From a virus, in IMG/VR virus record IMGVR_UViG_3300043397_000005, positions 1 through 33,592 of that record: a stretch of DNA of 33,592 nucleotides. One strand, given 5' to 3'. The notes below the pieces were generated by a model. That model had not been told where the DNA came from. It worked only from the letters and a program-made list of their open reading frames with translations, and did not search any database. Positions 10,535 through 19,550 of this stretch are shown here, piece after piece; positions within the stretch are counted from its first letter, which is position 1, and each line of letters begins with the position of its first letter. Made by a program: the position numbers and the translations under genes.

Positions 10535-11077
10535 TTACGACTTCTGAATAAAGGCCAATGCGTAGTACAAAGGCAAGTTAGTGCCAACGTTGCTTGTTGC
10601 AGCGCTTGTAAAGCCGCCTGTGTTGCCAACAGCGTAGGTGTTACCAGCGCCAACAACAAAGCTGTCTTTCAAGTTTGGTGTGCCATTAGTTCCGTCACAC
10701 AAAACGTAACCAGAAGGAATTGAAGCAATAGAGCCTGACCACATGATAATTCCGCCAGCAGGCACAGCAGACACGCTTGGTGTTGTGCCAATAATGCCGT
10801 AAAGGTTGTCGTAAGTCTGAATCACCACGTTAGATGAATCAGTCAGGACAAACTTGTAGGTAGAACCAGCAGTTAGCCAAATTTCAGCAGGTGGACGACC
10901 ATCTGTGCCTAACTGAATTGGGTTTGCGTTGGCAATCGTGCCAGAAGAATCCGTGTAGGTTGCAGATGGAGTAGTTGAGCCAGCTTGGTACGAATACAGA
11001 AAGCCGCCAGCAAGCGGTACGCCTGTGGTGGTAAAGAACTGAAAGCCGTTACCAATGGGTGAAAGATTGACTGCCAT
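10535..11077 (-). CDS. Tail fibre or needle protein with collar-like end
   Basis: A 180-residue structural protein. The N-terminal part (NGFQFFTTTGVPLAGGFLYS, GTDGRPPAEIWLTAGSTYKF) is a beta-rich module common in podovirus tail proteins. The C-terminal part (GGIIMWSGSIASIPSGYVLCDG, then NLKDSFVVGAGNTY) matches tail-collar domains found at fibre tips. It lies after the ejection genes, where P22 places its tailspike. It probably contributes to the tail tip; the exact part is uncertain. Confidence 0.75.
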   Translation of the reverse strand: MAVNLSPIGNGFQFFTTTGVPLAGGFLYSYQAGSTTPSATYTDSSGTIANANPIQLGTDGRPPAEIWLTAGSTYKFVLTDSSNVVIQTYDNLYGIIGTTPSVSAVPAGGIIMWSGSIASIPSGYVLCDGTNGTPNLKDSFVVGAGNTYAVGNTGGFTSAATSNVGTNLPLYYALAFIQKS

Positions 11078-11079
11078 TT

Positions 11080-13092
11080 TTAGTCCTTACCTACATTTTT
11101 AAGTTTTACGCCAGCGCCTGGGCGCAATGATTCTTCAACCGCTTTTTTAGATGCACGTTCTTGTAGCAATTGACGCGCAGGTTCTACAAATCTTCCAACA
11201 ATAGGTGTTTGTTCTGCAAGTTTTTTGCCATACTGAGCAACTAAAGCGCCAGCGGTATTTGATTCGTTTACATATGCACCAGCGGGTCTAGCTTCAATAA
11301 GTTGACCTGTTTTTGCAATTTTGCGTAATGTTTGGGCTTCTTCACCAAACAACACATCAAGTTTTTTATTTACATCAAGATTTTCAATTGCTTTAGAGAA
11401 TCGTGAAGGCTTAAAGTTTCCACTTGCGTCTGTCGCATCTTTAATGATTATGTCCAAAGCGCCAGCGCGTAAATGCTGCTTGGCTGTTGGGTCATCAAAC
11501 AACTCCATCGTTTTAGCAAAATCTTTATTTTTAGAACGCAACACAGCACTTTGGATAAAGTCTTTTGTGTCTGCCTTGCCGTTTACCAAATCTGCATAAA
11601 CTTTGTTGTATGCGGGACTGTCACGGTTTAACAAATCAAATTCTAATTTAGCAGTTGACCTAGCTTTGTCAGCAAGTGCTTTAGCTTCTACTGTCTCGCC
11701 AATCAAAGGCAACTTTTCCAATTCGCCACGAACCAAAGTCAAAGCGTGAACTGCATTTCCATCATCTGCTTTTTGCGCCTTACGAGTTTCACGCGCAATT
11801 TGTGTGCGCAGATTTTCGTATTGAGCAAAGTTCATTGGTTTGCCGCCTTGATAGGCTTCAACCTTTGTTTTAATTACAGATGGCAAAAAATCAATGTCTT
11901 CTTTTGCCGTTAATGCTTTCATTGCATCATTGCCAAAAGTTTTACTATCAACTTCAATTTTTCCTGCGCCAAAGTCTTCTAAATCTTTGTAGGCTTTAGT
12001 CGTTGTTTGTTCATTTTGTTTAATCTTGCCACCGATGAACTCTAATGCGCCTTCAGCGTTCGCAACGTAATCAGGTGCAAACACATCTGGTGCAGTCAAT
12101 TCTTTAACGTTGCTAACTTTTTCCTGCAAGGCTTTGTTTTGCTGGCTTAAGGCTTCAACTAAACGTGGGTCTTGACTACGGCTGTTACGTTCAAAAGAAA
12201 TTAAGTTAGGGTCTTGCGTTGCTTGACCTTTCAACAAACGAACACCAACTTCATCTGCATCTAAATATCGTTGCAAGACTTCAGGGCTAATGGTCGCAGG
12301 ATTTTCTTTTGACAACTGAGCCGCCAATTCAGGCGATGCTTGAGCAATTGCTGCATCTAGTGTGGCTTTGTTGGTAGTTGCCGCAGCGCCACCAGATTGC
12401 ATTCCACCAGGCTTGCCAACAGTTTCAACACGCACAGTAGGCAAAGCGGCTTTAGCATCTGCCAAGCCTTTAGCAATAGGCTTAATGCCTGCTGGTGCTG
12501 CAATCATTGCGGCATTAATCGCGTTTTGAACGTCTTGAACTGGTACACCAAAACGCTTGGCAATAGATTCAGCGCCTTGGTTAATGTTTTCACCAATATA
12601 GTTCATTACCTGCGTAGGCAATGCTTGCTCGTATTGTTTTGTTCCTGCTGTTCCAGTAAGGCGTCCAACAGGCTCGGCAAGTTTGCCCGCAACCTTTTGT
12701 GATGCGTTTGTAGCTTCTTCAGGCGACAAGCCAAACAAACGACCAGCGCCATAGCCAACAGTGCCAGCAACCATGCTTGGCAAACCAGCAGCCACATCCA
12801 AAGCAGATGCAGCAAATGCAGGAACTTGTTTTTTAGCTTCAAACAAGTTTTGCAATGCAGAAGGCAATAAGCCTTGTGTTTGTTGTTTAGCTTCTTGGCT
12901 TTGCTGTTGTGATCGTTGTGTAGAACCGCCACCAAGAATTAACTGTCCAAGTTCGTCAGGCATATCAAGTTGTGGCTGCAATTCAGGATTGCGACCACTC
13001 ATTGCACTTTTTTTAGGCGCAATGACATTAGACCTGTCTGCTTCTCGGCTTGCAGGTCGTTCACCAAGAATTAGTTGGCCTAATTCATCCAT
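11080..13092 (-). CDS. Large ejection-type virion protein (third of three)
   Basis: A 670-residue mainly helical protein in the place of P22 gp16 among three consecutive genes after gp10. It has an unusual N-terminus in which DELGQLILG occurs twice (residues 2-10 and 46-54), a Gln-rich stretch, a small hydrophobic Gly/Ala segment (about 95-125, VPAFAASALDVAAGLPSMVA) and long helical regions. Such proteins travel into the host with the DNA to form a channel across the envelope. Homology to gp16 is inferred from order and composition. The start overlaps the upstream stop (TAATG). Confidence 0.7.
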   Translation of the reverse strand: MDELGQLILGERPASREADRSNVIAPKKSAMSGRNPELQPQLDMPDELGQLILGGGSTQRSQQQSQEAKQQTQGLLPSALQNLFEAKKQVPAFAASALDVAAGLPSMVAGTVGYGAGRLFGLSPEEATNASQKVAGKLAEPVGRLTGTAGTKQYEQALPTQVMNYIGENINQGAESIAKRFGVPVQDVQNAINAAMIAAPAGIKPIAKGLADAKAALPTVRVETVGKPGGMQSGGAAATTNKATLDAAIAQASPELAAQLSKENPATISPEVLQRYLDADEVGVRLLKGQATQDPNLISFERNSRSQDPRLVEALSQQNKALQEKVSNVKELTAPDVFAPDYVANAEGALEFIGGKIKQNEQTTTKAYKDLEDFGAGKIEVDSKTFGNDAMKALTAKEDIDFLPSVIKTKVEAYQGGKPMNFAQYENLRTQIARETRKAQKADDGNAVHALTLVRGELEKLPLIGETVEAKALADKARSTAKLEFDLLNRDSPAYNKVYADLVNGKADTKDFIQSAVLRSKNKDFAKTMELFDDPTAKQHLRAGALDIIIKDATDASGNFKPSRFSKAIENLDVNKKLDVLFGEEAQTLRKIAKTGQLIEARPAGAYVNESNTAGALVAQYGKKLAEQTPIVGRFVEPARQLLQERASKKAVEESLRPGAGVKLKNVGKD

Positions 13093-14438
13093 TAGAGTTC
13101 TCCAGTGGCTGTCAATTTCTTGATGTTATTGTACTTTTGAAAGAATTGTTGACGCTGTTCAGGATTGTTGCCAAGCAAACGATCAATTTCATCTTTACGC
13201 TTAGCAGAGTCTTTGATGTTTTCAAACAAACTCATGGCTTCAAACACCTTTGAATCGGCATTTTGCGACCATTGCTGCTTAAAAGTGTTAAGGTTGCTGT
13301 CGCCATACTTCTTAGCAAACTTAGATGCGGCAGTTGCTTGCATATCCAAATTGGTCAAATCTGCATAAGTGCGGCGAGCAATATTTTTCAACACTTCAGG
13401 CGGGTAAGTTTCGTCACCATTTGCCATGCGAATTAGTTGTTTGCCAGCATCAGTTTCCATTGAGCCACCCATAGCAGCCATATTGGAAATTTGAACGTTT
13501 GCCAAATCTTTGCTAAGTTGCTTATACTTTTCATCACCCAAAGCACCTTTGATTGACCGAGTAGCAGCTCCCAAAACACCAGTAGAAAACAAATCTTCTT
13601 TGGAAATTTTGCCTGCCGCTTCAATAACTTCATCCAAGTTGCGGCGTGATTTTGACAAGTCTGTTTGACGAGTAGTCAAATCATTACGGTACTTAGCGCC
13701 ACGTTCTGCATCTTGTGTTTCGTTTGGAGCGATTGGGCGAATGTCGCCAGCTCTACGAACAGGATATTGCAATCCCATTTGTGTTGGAGTTACGCCAGTT
13801 GGTGCAGTTCCAACGTTAGGAGCGCCAACTGCTGGTGGTTGAGCCAAACCAGTATTTCCTTGACCGCCAATATTAAGTTCTTTTGCTGTTCCTGTGCCGC
13901 TTTGAAAAGTAGCCGGCGCACCTGCAACAGTAGCCAACTGAGGCGTTTGCAATGCTTGTTGACCAGTAGCGCCAATTTCACCTTGAATCATGTTTTTCAG
14001 ATAAGGCAAAACAGACTTGGCATCTTTGCTAGCAATTTGCATGATTTGGTCGCTAGTGTCTTCTGGATGCTCTGGGACGCCAATAGCTTTCAAAAAACCT
14101 TTTGCAGTTTTTAATTTTTGAATCATTCCAGCTTGATTGCCGTTGATAAAGTCTGGGTCGTTTGCAAAACCGCCTAAAACGCTACGCTCTTTTTCTGCAT
14201 AGCTTTTTTCCAAATCAAACTCAGATTTGCCAGTTTGTGCAGTTTGTTGACGCACCGCCAAAGGATTTATTTTTTGAGCTTGCTCAATTTCCATTTGCGC
14301 TTTTTGAAGCTGCAAAGGGTTTAATTGATTTTGTTGTTGATATGCTTGGATGCCTCTAGCAGTGTTAATCATGTCGCCAAGGCTTGTGCCTTGTTGTGCC
14401 GCAGGACCAAGATTGGTGTTGAATTGATAATCTGCCAT
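13092..14438 (-). CDS. Second ejection-type virion protein
   Basis: A 448-residue Gln/Ala-rich helical protein (QAYQQQNQLNPLQLQKAQME near the N-terminus) with a low-complexity middle (residues about 160-230) and a folded helical C-terminal half (NLDEVIEAAGKISKEDLFST, MAAMGGSMETDAGKQLIRMA). It occupies the position of P22 gp20. The amphipathic helix content suits a protein that unfolds through the portal and reassembles in the periplasm. No signal peptide. Confidence 0.65.
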   Translation of the reverse strand: MADYQFNTNLGPAAQQGTSLGDMINTARGIQAYQQQNQLNPLQLQKAQMEIEQAQKINPLAVRQQTAQTGKSEFDLEKSYAEKERSVLGGFANDPDFINGNQAGMIQKLKTAKGFLKAIGVPEHPEDTSDQIMQIASKDAKSVLPYLKNMIQGEIGATGQQALQTPQLATVAGAPATFQSGTGTAKELNIGGQGNTGLAQPPAVGAPNVGTAPTGVTPTQMGLQYPVRRAGDIRPIAPNETQDAERGAKYRNDLTTRQTDLSKSRRNLDEVIEAAGKISKEDLFSTGVLGAATRSIKGALGDEKYKQLSKDLANVQISNMAAMGGSMETDAGKQLIRMANGDETYPPEVLKNIARRTYADLTNLDMQATAASKFAKKYGDSNLNTFKQQWSQNADSKVFEAMSLFENIKDSAKRKDEIDRLLGNNPEQRQQFFQKYNNIKKLTATGEL

Positions 14439-14447
14439 GATTTTTCC

Positions 14448-15707
14448 TTATGCTACGCGACCACTTTGATTTAGCAATTGCGACAACATATAAGTGTTAC
14501 CAACGTTGCCAATTGTATTCGCCAACGCATTTGTTGAACCAACTTGTCCCGCCGCCTGCGCCGCAGCACTACCAACACCCAACTGAGAAGCTGCATTTGT
14601 TGCATTTGTTGCTGCTGTGTTTGTAGCGTTTTGACCAGTTTGACCAATACCAGCAATGCCAGCCAAAGTGTTGTAAATGTTGGAACGTTGGTTTTGATAG
14701 TTAGTAAACGCATTTTGATACGCATTGCCAGCATAGTCTTGCGTAAACTTGTTAAGACCTTGCAAAGCGTTACCACCCAAAGCGCCGCCGCCCATGTTTG
14801 CGGCACGTTGGTTAGCCATCTGCCCTTGACCCAACATAAAGTCATAATTTGGGGCCAAACCATTTGTTAAATCGTTTTTGTCAAACTGGTGCGTTAAATA
14901 TCCAGAGCCTTGAGCAACACCAGTTGGATTGCCAGCGGCATCATATTTTGTATATTGACCGCTATTTAATTCGCCAATGTTGTTCAATGCACCATATCCA
15001 GCAGTGCGATAAGGCGCTTGCTGTTGGTTAATGGTGTTAAACATTTGACCTTGTAAAGCCGTGGCATCTTTTGCCGCCGCAGACTGAATGTCAGCCGCTT
15101 TTTTAGCAGAATCAGCTTGCAACAAACCAGTGACAACTTGACCGCCAACCATATATGGCAGCATAGAACCAAGAGAAGAACCAGCGGCAGCACCACCAGC
15201 AGCACCCAAGGCAGAACCAGCACCACCAGCCGCGCCAAGTGTTCCAATTGTTGAACCAATACCACCATTTGCTAATGCACCACCAGTTTCGCCAATTGTT
15301 GTGCCTACTGTTGATGCTCCAGTTAGACCTTGTGCGCCACCCATTGCACTTAAATTAGCTGTATTGCCTGCGGTCAATCCAGTGCTACCGCTAGCAGTCA
15401 AACCAGTACCAGTAGACCCTGCTGCACCAGCTTCAGTAGTAGTAGCCGCAGCAGCTTGTTCGGCTGTTAAAGGTGCGCCAGTTGAGCTAAAGTAAGCACC
15501 AATTTCTGGTGCATAGTAAACGCCAGCACCAATTAAAATTACACCAGCCCAACCGCCTGGTACTTCATTATTAACAAAGTCATCAAGCTGCGAGCCAGCG
15601 TCTTTGGTTGCATTAACAATAGGCTGAACAATTGCGTCATCAACCTTTGAAATTGGCTCACTAATTGGATCAAAAACACCGCCAGTGGCTTTACTAAACC
15701 ATCCCAT
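14448..15707 (-). CDS. First ejection-type virion protein (DNA-transfer-like)
   Basis: A 419-residue protein rich in Gly, Ala, Thr and Asn. The N-terminus contains DDFVNNEVPGGWAGVILIGA with a short hydrophobic stretch, a Gly/Ala-rich middle follows (about 110-190), then helical parts (AKKAADIQSAAAKDATALQG, QQQAPYRTAGYGALNNIGEL). This layout is often annotated as a phage DNA-transfer or ejection protein, and the place after gp10 is that of P22 gp7. It likely enters the host envelope with the DNA. Confidence 0.7.
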   Translation of the reverse strand: MGWFSKATGGVFDPISEPISKVDDAIVQPIVNATKDAGSQLDDFVNNEVPGGWAGVILIGAGVYYAPEIGAYFSSTGAPLTAEQAAAATTTEAGAAGSTGTGLTASGSTGLTAGNTANLSAMGGAQGLTGASTVGTTIGETGGALANGGIGSTIGTLGAAGGAGSALGAAGGAAAGSSLGSMLPYMVGGQVVTGLLQADSAKKAADIQSAAAKDATALQGQMFNTINQQQAPYRTAGYGALNNIGELNSGQYTKYDAAGNPTGVAQGSGYLTHQFDKNDLTNGLAPNYDFMLGQGQMANQRAANMGGGALGGNALQGLNKFTQDYAGNAYQNAFTNYQNQRSNIYNTLAGIAGIGQTGQNATNTAATNATNAASQLGVGSAAAQAAGQVGSTNALANTIGNVGNTYMLSQLLNQSGRVA

Positions 15708-15725
15708 ATATTCACCTTTAAATGT

Positions 15726-15962
15726 TTATGGATTGTAATAGGGAACCTTAAAAGGTTGCCCATTTACAGTCACATTTATGAACCCAACAGGGTTGGCTGG
15801 CAAAGATGCGGAGCCTGTTGTCGCTGTTGTCGCCGATGAAAAGTTCAACAAGTTCAAAAAGAATTGTTGCCATGCTCTAGTCGGGCGTTTTGTTCCTACA
15901 TCCAAAAACTCGCTTTGTGGATAAGGATTTACTTGTGGGGAGCTGTAAAGTCCATTTGACAT
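15726..15962 (-). CDS. Small structural protein at the gp26/gp14 position
   Basis: A 78-residue protein with TRAWQQFFLNLLNF in the middle and a beta-rich tail (GFINVTVNGQPFKVPYYNP). Its ATG overlaps the stop of the gp10-like gene (TAATG), and it lies between the connector and ejection genes, where P22 encodes gp26 and gp14. It is too short for a needle. It may be a tail-plug or ejection accessory protein; no homology claimed. Confidence 0.65.
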   Translation of the reverse strand: MSNGLYSSPQVNPYPQSEFLDVGTKRPTRAWQQFFLNLLNFSSATTATTGSASLPANPVGFINVTVNGQPFKVPYYNP

Positions 15963-17950
15963 TAGTTTTCTCCTTTACTAGCTTTTAGGTTTGCAGCAAT
16001 GATGACAACGTTTACAGGGTCGGTAATCGACACTTCAAACACTCGGTCACGGGCTTGACCCAATCTGCGCCAGATAGCACGATTGCGATATTTGCCCATC
16101 TTACCAATGCTTACCCAATATTCTTTTGACCATGTAGAACCGCCGTCATTAGACCAGCGCAGCATTGCTTGCGGGTTGGTCGTTGTGACAGTGTTGTTTA
16201 AAGCGGCTTGTTGACCAATCACAAAAGTCTGGAACGGGCCAATCAAAAACGTAGCATCAGGATAAATGATGTACGGTGAATTCAGATAAATGTCACCAGT
16301 AGGCTGAGACAAACCAGTTGTGCCAACGCCAGGCTGAAACTGAATCTGCAATTCGTCAAAGTATTGACGTTGGAAATCAGTTACAAAATGCGGTGCGCGG
16401 CGCAGTCTACGCACGTTTTGACCGTTATCTGTGTAGTTGTTTTTATCCAACTCATAGATGCGACCGTTCTCATAATCACCAACCAACACCATGCCTTGAA
16501 AGTTAGCACAGCAATTGCCACGATGCCGCTGGTAAGAATTGTCGTTAGCCGTGTAAAGCCATTTGTGCCACATCTCAGTTGTGGAATCGTAAGCCCATGT
16601 CAGGTTCAACGTTGGGAACGTGACGACATAAACTTCATGGCCTTCAAGCTGATATGTCCAAGCAATAGCATCATCAACATATTGGTTAGTCAGCGTGTTT
16701 TCAACTGCGTGTGTAGAAATACGTTTCGGCAGATAGCCGTTCATTTGCATGATTTGCGCTTGACCACGGTTGTTACGTGAAACGTAAGCAAACGAATTGC
16801 CAAGGCGATACAACGAGAACGGTGCAGCAATGCCATGTTGAGTAGAAGTGCCAGGGATTCGTTGGAATGGAAAAGGCACAGCGCCCACATCTGTCCAAAC
16901 TTCCGATGAAATAGCACCTAACAAATAAACTTCACGATGGTCAACGATCAAAGCAACCAAATCGTCAGGAGCGCCATCTTTTAACGAATAGCTAGTCTGA
17001 GGCGAAATTGGAGACAAAAGGTTCGTAGCGCCCCATTGTTGCGTTGTGGGGTTGTTGTAAACAATGTAGTTGTCCATTACGTCAACGGTGTTTGCACCGC
17101 TAAACGCGCCATCCGTAGATGGCAAAACAGAAAAGTTAATGGCATACATTGTCACGCCAGAACCAACGGTGCTAGCAACGCTTAACGTATATGTGCCAAT
17201 TCCACCAGTACCAGAACCGAAGGCAGTCACCACAGTTCCAGCAGTAACGCCAACGCCCTGAATGGTCTGACCAAGGTAAATTGTTCCTGACGTAATCGCA
17301 GAAACAGTCATTGTCGTGCCAGAAATCGTGGCAGTAAATTTTGCACCTGTTGCCGTAGAGTTTAGGCTACGAGCAGAAACAGTCTGTGAAACTCCAACCG
17401 TGTATGTTCCTGTTCCACCAGTGCCAGTACCCAAAGCGGTAATAACAGTTTCAGCAGAAACGCCAACGCCATACAGCGATTGACCCACAGCAATAGTTCC
17501 GCTAGAAACGCTTGTCACCGTCAGGGTAGTGGTAGACACAGAACCAGTAAACACGGCGTTAGCAGGGCTAGAAATGCGCCATGTGTAGCGATAAGCACCG
17601 TCTACCAAGTAAACGTTTACGCCGTTGTCGGTGATTCGCACCTGACCAGCAGATGAATTCAACACACCAATAACAGAAGGCACTAAGTCAGAAGTCAGCG
17701 CGTAGACATAAGGTCCAGACACCGCAATCATTTGTTCGCCACCAGACACAGAGTGCATACCGCGCACTTCTTGCGTGTTAGGCAAAACTGCCTTTAAGGT
17801 AAGTCCAGGCGTAGGATAAAGAGCCACAACACCGTTTGTTCCAGGCTGCTTTAGCGGGTCAATTTCAGGGAAAAAGTTGATGCACTCTTGAGCATCTTGA
17901 TAAATGCTCGGTGCTTCATAACTTGGGCCAACAAAGCCAAAATCAGGCAT
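15962..17950 (-). CDS. P22 gp10-like packaged-DNA stabilisation protein with inserted repeat module
   Basis: A 662-residue protein resembling P22 gp10, the tail hub that closes the portal after packaging (usual length about 470). The N-terminus is typical ([46 protein letters not shown]) and is followed by beta-propeller-like repeats. Residues about 132-270 are an insertion of two tandem copies of a Gly/Thr/Val-rich module ([15 protein letters not shown]...[12 protein letters not shown], then [15 protein letters not shown]...[12 protein letters not shown]), which explains the extra length. The gp4-like neighbour carries a third, diverged copy. Confidence 0.85.
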   Translation of the reverse strand: MPDFGFVGPSYEAPSIYQDAQECINFFPEIDPLKQPGTNGVVALYPTPGLTLKAVLPNTQEVRGMHSVSGGEQMIAVSGPYVYALTSDLVPSVIGVLNSSAGQVRITDNGVNVYLVDGAYRYTWRISSPANAVFTGSVSTTTLTVTSVSSGTIAVGQSLYGVGVSAETVITALGTGTGGTGTYTVGVSQTVSARSLNSTATGAKFTATISGTTMTVSAITSGTIYLGQTIQGVGVTAGTVVTAFGSGTGGIGTYTLSVASTVGSGVTMYAINFSVLPSTDGAFSGANTVDVMDNYIVYNNPTTQQWGATNLLSPISPQTSYSLKDGAPDDLVALIVDHREVYLLGAISSEVWTDVGAVPFPFQRIPGTSTQHGIAAPFSLYRLGNSFAYVSRNNRGQAQIMQMNGYLPKRISTHAVENTLTNQYVDDAIAWTYQLEGHEVYVVTFPTLNLTWAYDSTTEMWHKWLYTANDNSYQRHRGNCCANFQGMVLVGDYENGRIYELDKNNYTDNGQNVRRLRRAPHFVTDFQRQYFDELQIQFQPGVGTTGLSQPTGDIYLNSPYIIYPDATFLIGPFQTFVIGQQAALNNTVTTTNPQAMLRWSNDGGSTWSKEYWVSIGKMGKYRNRAIWRRLGQARDRVFEVSITDPVNVVIIAANLKASKGEN

Positions 17951-17959
17951 ATCAGTCCT

Positions 17960-18940
17960 TTAAATGAAACCGCCAGTAAGAATCCAGCCCGCATCTTTTG
18001 CTTTATTAACTAATAACGCATCAGGATAACGAGCAACTTGAAGCGGTGACATATTTGTGCGTTTAAGCGTAGCTTTGGCTTGTGCAGCGTATTGCTGAAT
18101 CATTGCAATTTGAACTTGGCTTGCCTTGCCATACATAGGCATCAGGCGTTCAGCCAAACACCAACGCAAAGCCATTGAATAGCCTTGTGGCAAGACAACA
18201 TCTTCATACAAACTTCCATAGCGCGTAAACAAGGTGTTTGCAAACAAATGCATTTCACCTTGCGATGGGCTAGGCCAAACAAACAAATTACCAGATTCCT
18301 CATTTGGGTTGTAGTAAATCGCTTTAGGCCAAGGGCCGTTCAGCGTTTTTAAACCAATCATTTGATAATCTTGCAAAGCCAACACAGAAATTGGATAGTC
18401 AAGACCACCACTGTTGATTGGCTGACCATTTGAGGTTGTATTGATACGAACAAATGCAGAATCAATGCTCAAAGGCTTCTGGTAATTTGCTGTGATTGTG
18501 GTTGCAGCAACGTTTTGACGAATGTTGACACGATAAGTGCCAGCTTCAATTACGTTACCACCAGCACCCGTTAATTCCAACGTGATTCTTGTTCCTTCAG
18601 CAATTCCACCGCCACTCAAAGTTTGACCTTGAGCAACAGCGCCTGAATTTACGCTTGTAACTGTAAGAATGTCGCCAGAAATTGAGCCTTCAAACAAAGC
18701 GCCAATAAAGTTCTGCGTTTGTGGGCTTGGGCCAAGACTATATTGAACTTGCCCAGAAATTACAGGAAAAATGATTTCTGTGACGTTAAACACCATCATG
18801 TTTTCGTTTGACCATTGGTCAACCAAATCATTCATCATGTCAAACGCATCTTGTGCTGCGTCTGGTGTTGGTGTTTCGCCAGCTTCAAGTGCGCCAATAT
18901 CCTTTAACGCTCGGCTGATAGTGTCTATTGGCTTTGTCAT
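17960..18940 (-). CDS. P22 gp4-like head-to-tail adaptor with inserted module
   Basis: A 326-residue protein. The N-terminus (ISRALKDIGALEAGETPTPD, DAFDMMNDLVDQWSNENMMV) and later parts (PKAIYYNPNEESGNLFVWPS, LPQGYSMALRWCLAERLMP) are characteristic of P22 gp4, the first ring below the portal. P22 gp4 is about 166 residues. Here residues about 80-152 hold one copy of the module found twice in the gp10-like protein (GSISGDILTVTSVNSGAVAQ ... GTYRVNI). It lies directly upstream of the gp10-like gene, as in P22. Confidence 0.85.
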   Translation of the reverse strand: MTKPIDTISRALKDIGALEAGETPTPDAAQDAFDMMNDLVDQWSNENMMVFNVTEIIFPVISGQVQYSLGPSPQTQNFIGALFEGSISGDILTVTSVNSGAVAQGQTLSGGGIAEGTRITLELTGAGGNVIEAGTYRVNIRQNVAATTITANYQKPLSIDSAFVRINTTSNGQPINSGGLDYPISVLALQDYQMIGLKTLNGPWPKAIYYNPNEESGNLFVWPSPSQGEMHLFANTLFTRYGSLYEDVVLPQGYSMALRWCLAERLMPMYGKASQVQIAMIQQYAAQAKATLKRTNMSPLQVARYPDALLVNKAKDAGWILTGGFI

Positions 18941-18948
18941 GTTTTATC

Positions 18949-19257
18949 TCACAGTTCTGGTGTGAAAGTCTGCGGTAGCCAAGGGGCTGGAACAGGCTTC
19001 TTTGACAGCGTTTCTAGCTGTTCTGCTAGGCGTGATTTTATGACATTGTTACCGTCTACAACAGCAGAATCTTCAATCCATTGAGCAATCATTTCTTCTG
19101 TCACTTCAGCAAACGGCACAGTTCCTGCTTCTGGAAAAGACCAGTAGCCTTCTGTTTCAACCGTGTCATTCCCTTCAGTTGCAGAACAGAAATATTTAGC
19201 CGATGTGATTGCTTCACCATCAGCGTAAACGTCTAAAATTTTCCAAACATAGTTCAT
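18949..19257 (-). CDS. DUF7936-like small protein, paralogue 2
   Basis: A 102-residue protein (MNYVWKILDVYADGEAITSA start chosen at 19257 by ATGA overlap with the upstream gene; the first ATG is at 19269). It shares layout with its neighbour: WxI at the start, a beta-rich core with FPEAGTVPFAEVTEE, WIEDSAVVDGNNVIKSRLAEQ and a Pro-rich end. It resembles a small beta-helix-type family common next to phage tail genes. Role unknown, possibly virion-associated. Confidence 0.7.
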   Translation of the reverse strand: MNYVWKILDVYADGEAITSAKYFCSATEGNDTVETEGYWSFPEAGTVPFAEVTEEMIAQWIEDSAVVDGNNVIKSRLAEQLETLSKKPVPAPWLPQTFTPEL

Positions 19258-19550
19258 GCTGTTGCCCAAGGAACGCCAGCTTGTTGAACTGGATGCTTTT
19301 GCAACTCAATTTGAGCAGCCAAAGATGCTTCAATTGCGTCTTTGTCAACGCCACTTGCCCAACACCAATTCAAAACTTCTTGCTCTGTGACTTGAGAATA
19401 TGGAACTAAAGGAGAACCTTCACCAAAACTGCAAGTGCTATAAATAGAAGCCGAATACTCACCATCTACAATAGAAGCTGTCCAATGAGCTGTTGTGATG
19501 TAGCCATCAGAAGTTAGGCTGTCACATTGTGTAATTGTCCATGTGGTCAT
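19254..19550 (-). CDS. DUF7936-like small protein, paralogue 1
   Basis: A 98-residue protein (MTTWTITQCDSLTSDGYITT) with the same order of elements as the next gene: WTI, GSPLVPYSQVTEQEVLNWCW, DKDAIEASLAAQIELQKHPV, and a C-terminal PWATA. The two are tandem paralogues that have diverged strongly at sequence level. They sit between fibre genes and the gp4-like gene, with TAATG and ATGA junctions. Confidence 0.7.
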   Translation of the reverse strand: MTTWTITQCDSLTSDGYITTAHWTASIVDGEYSASIYSTCSFGEGSPLVPYSQVTEQEVLNWCWASGVDKDAIEASLAAQIELQKHPVQQAGVPWATA

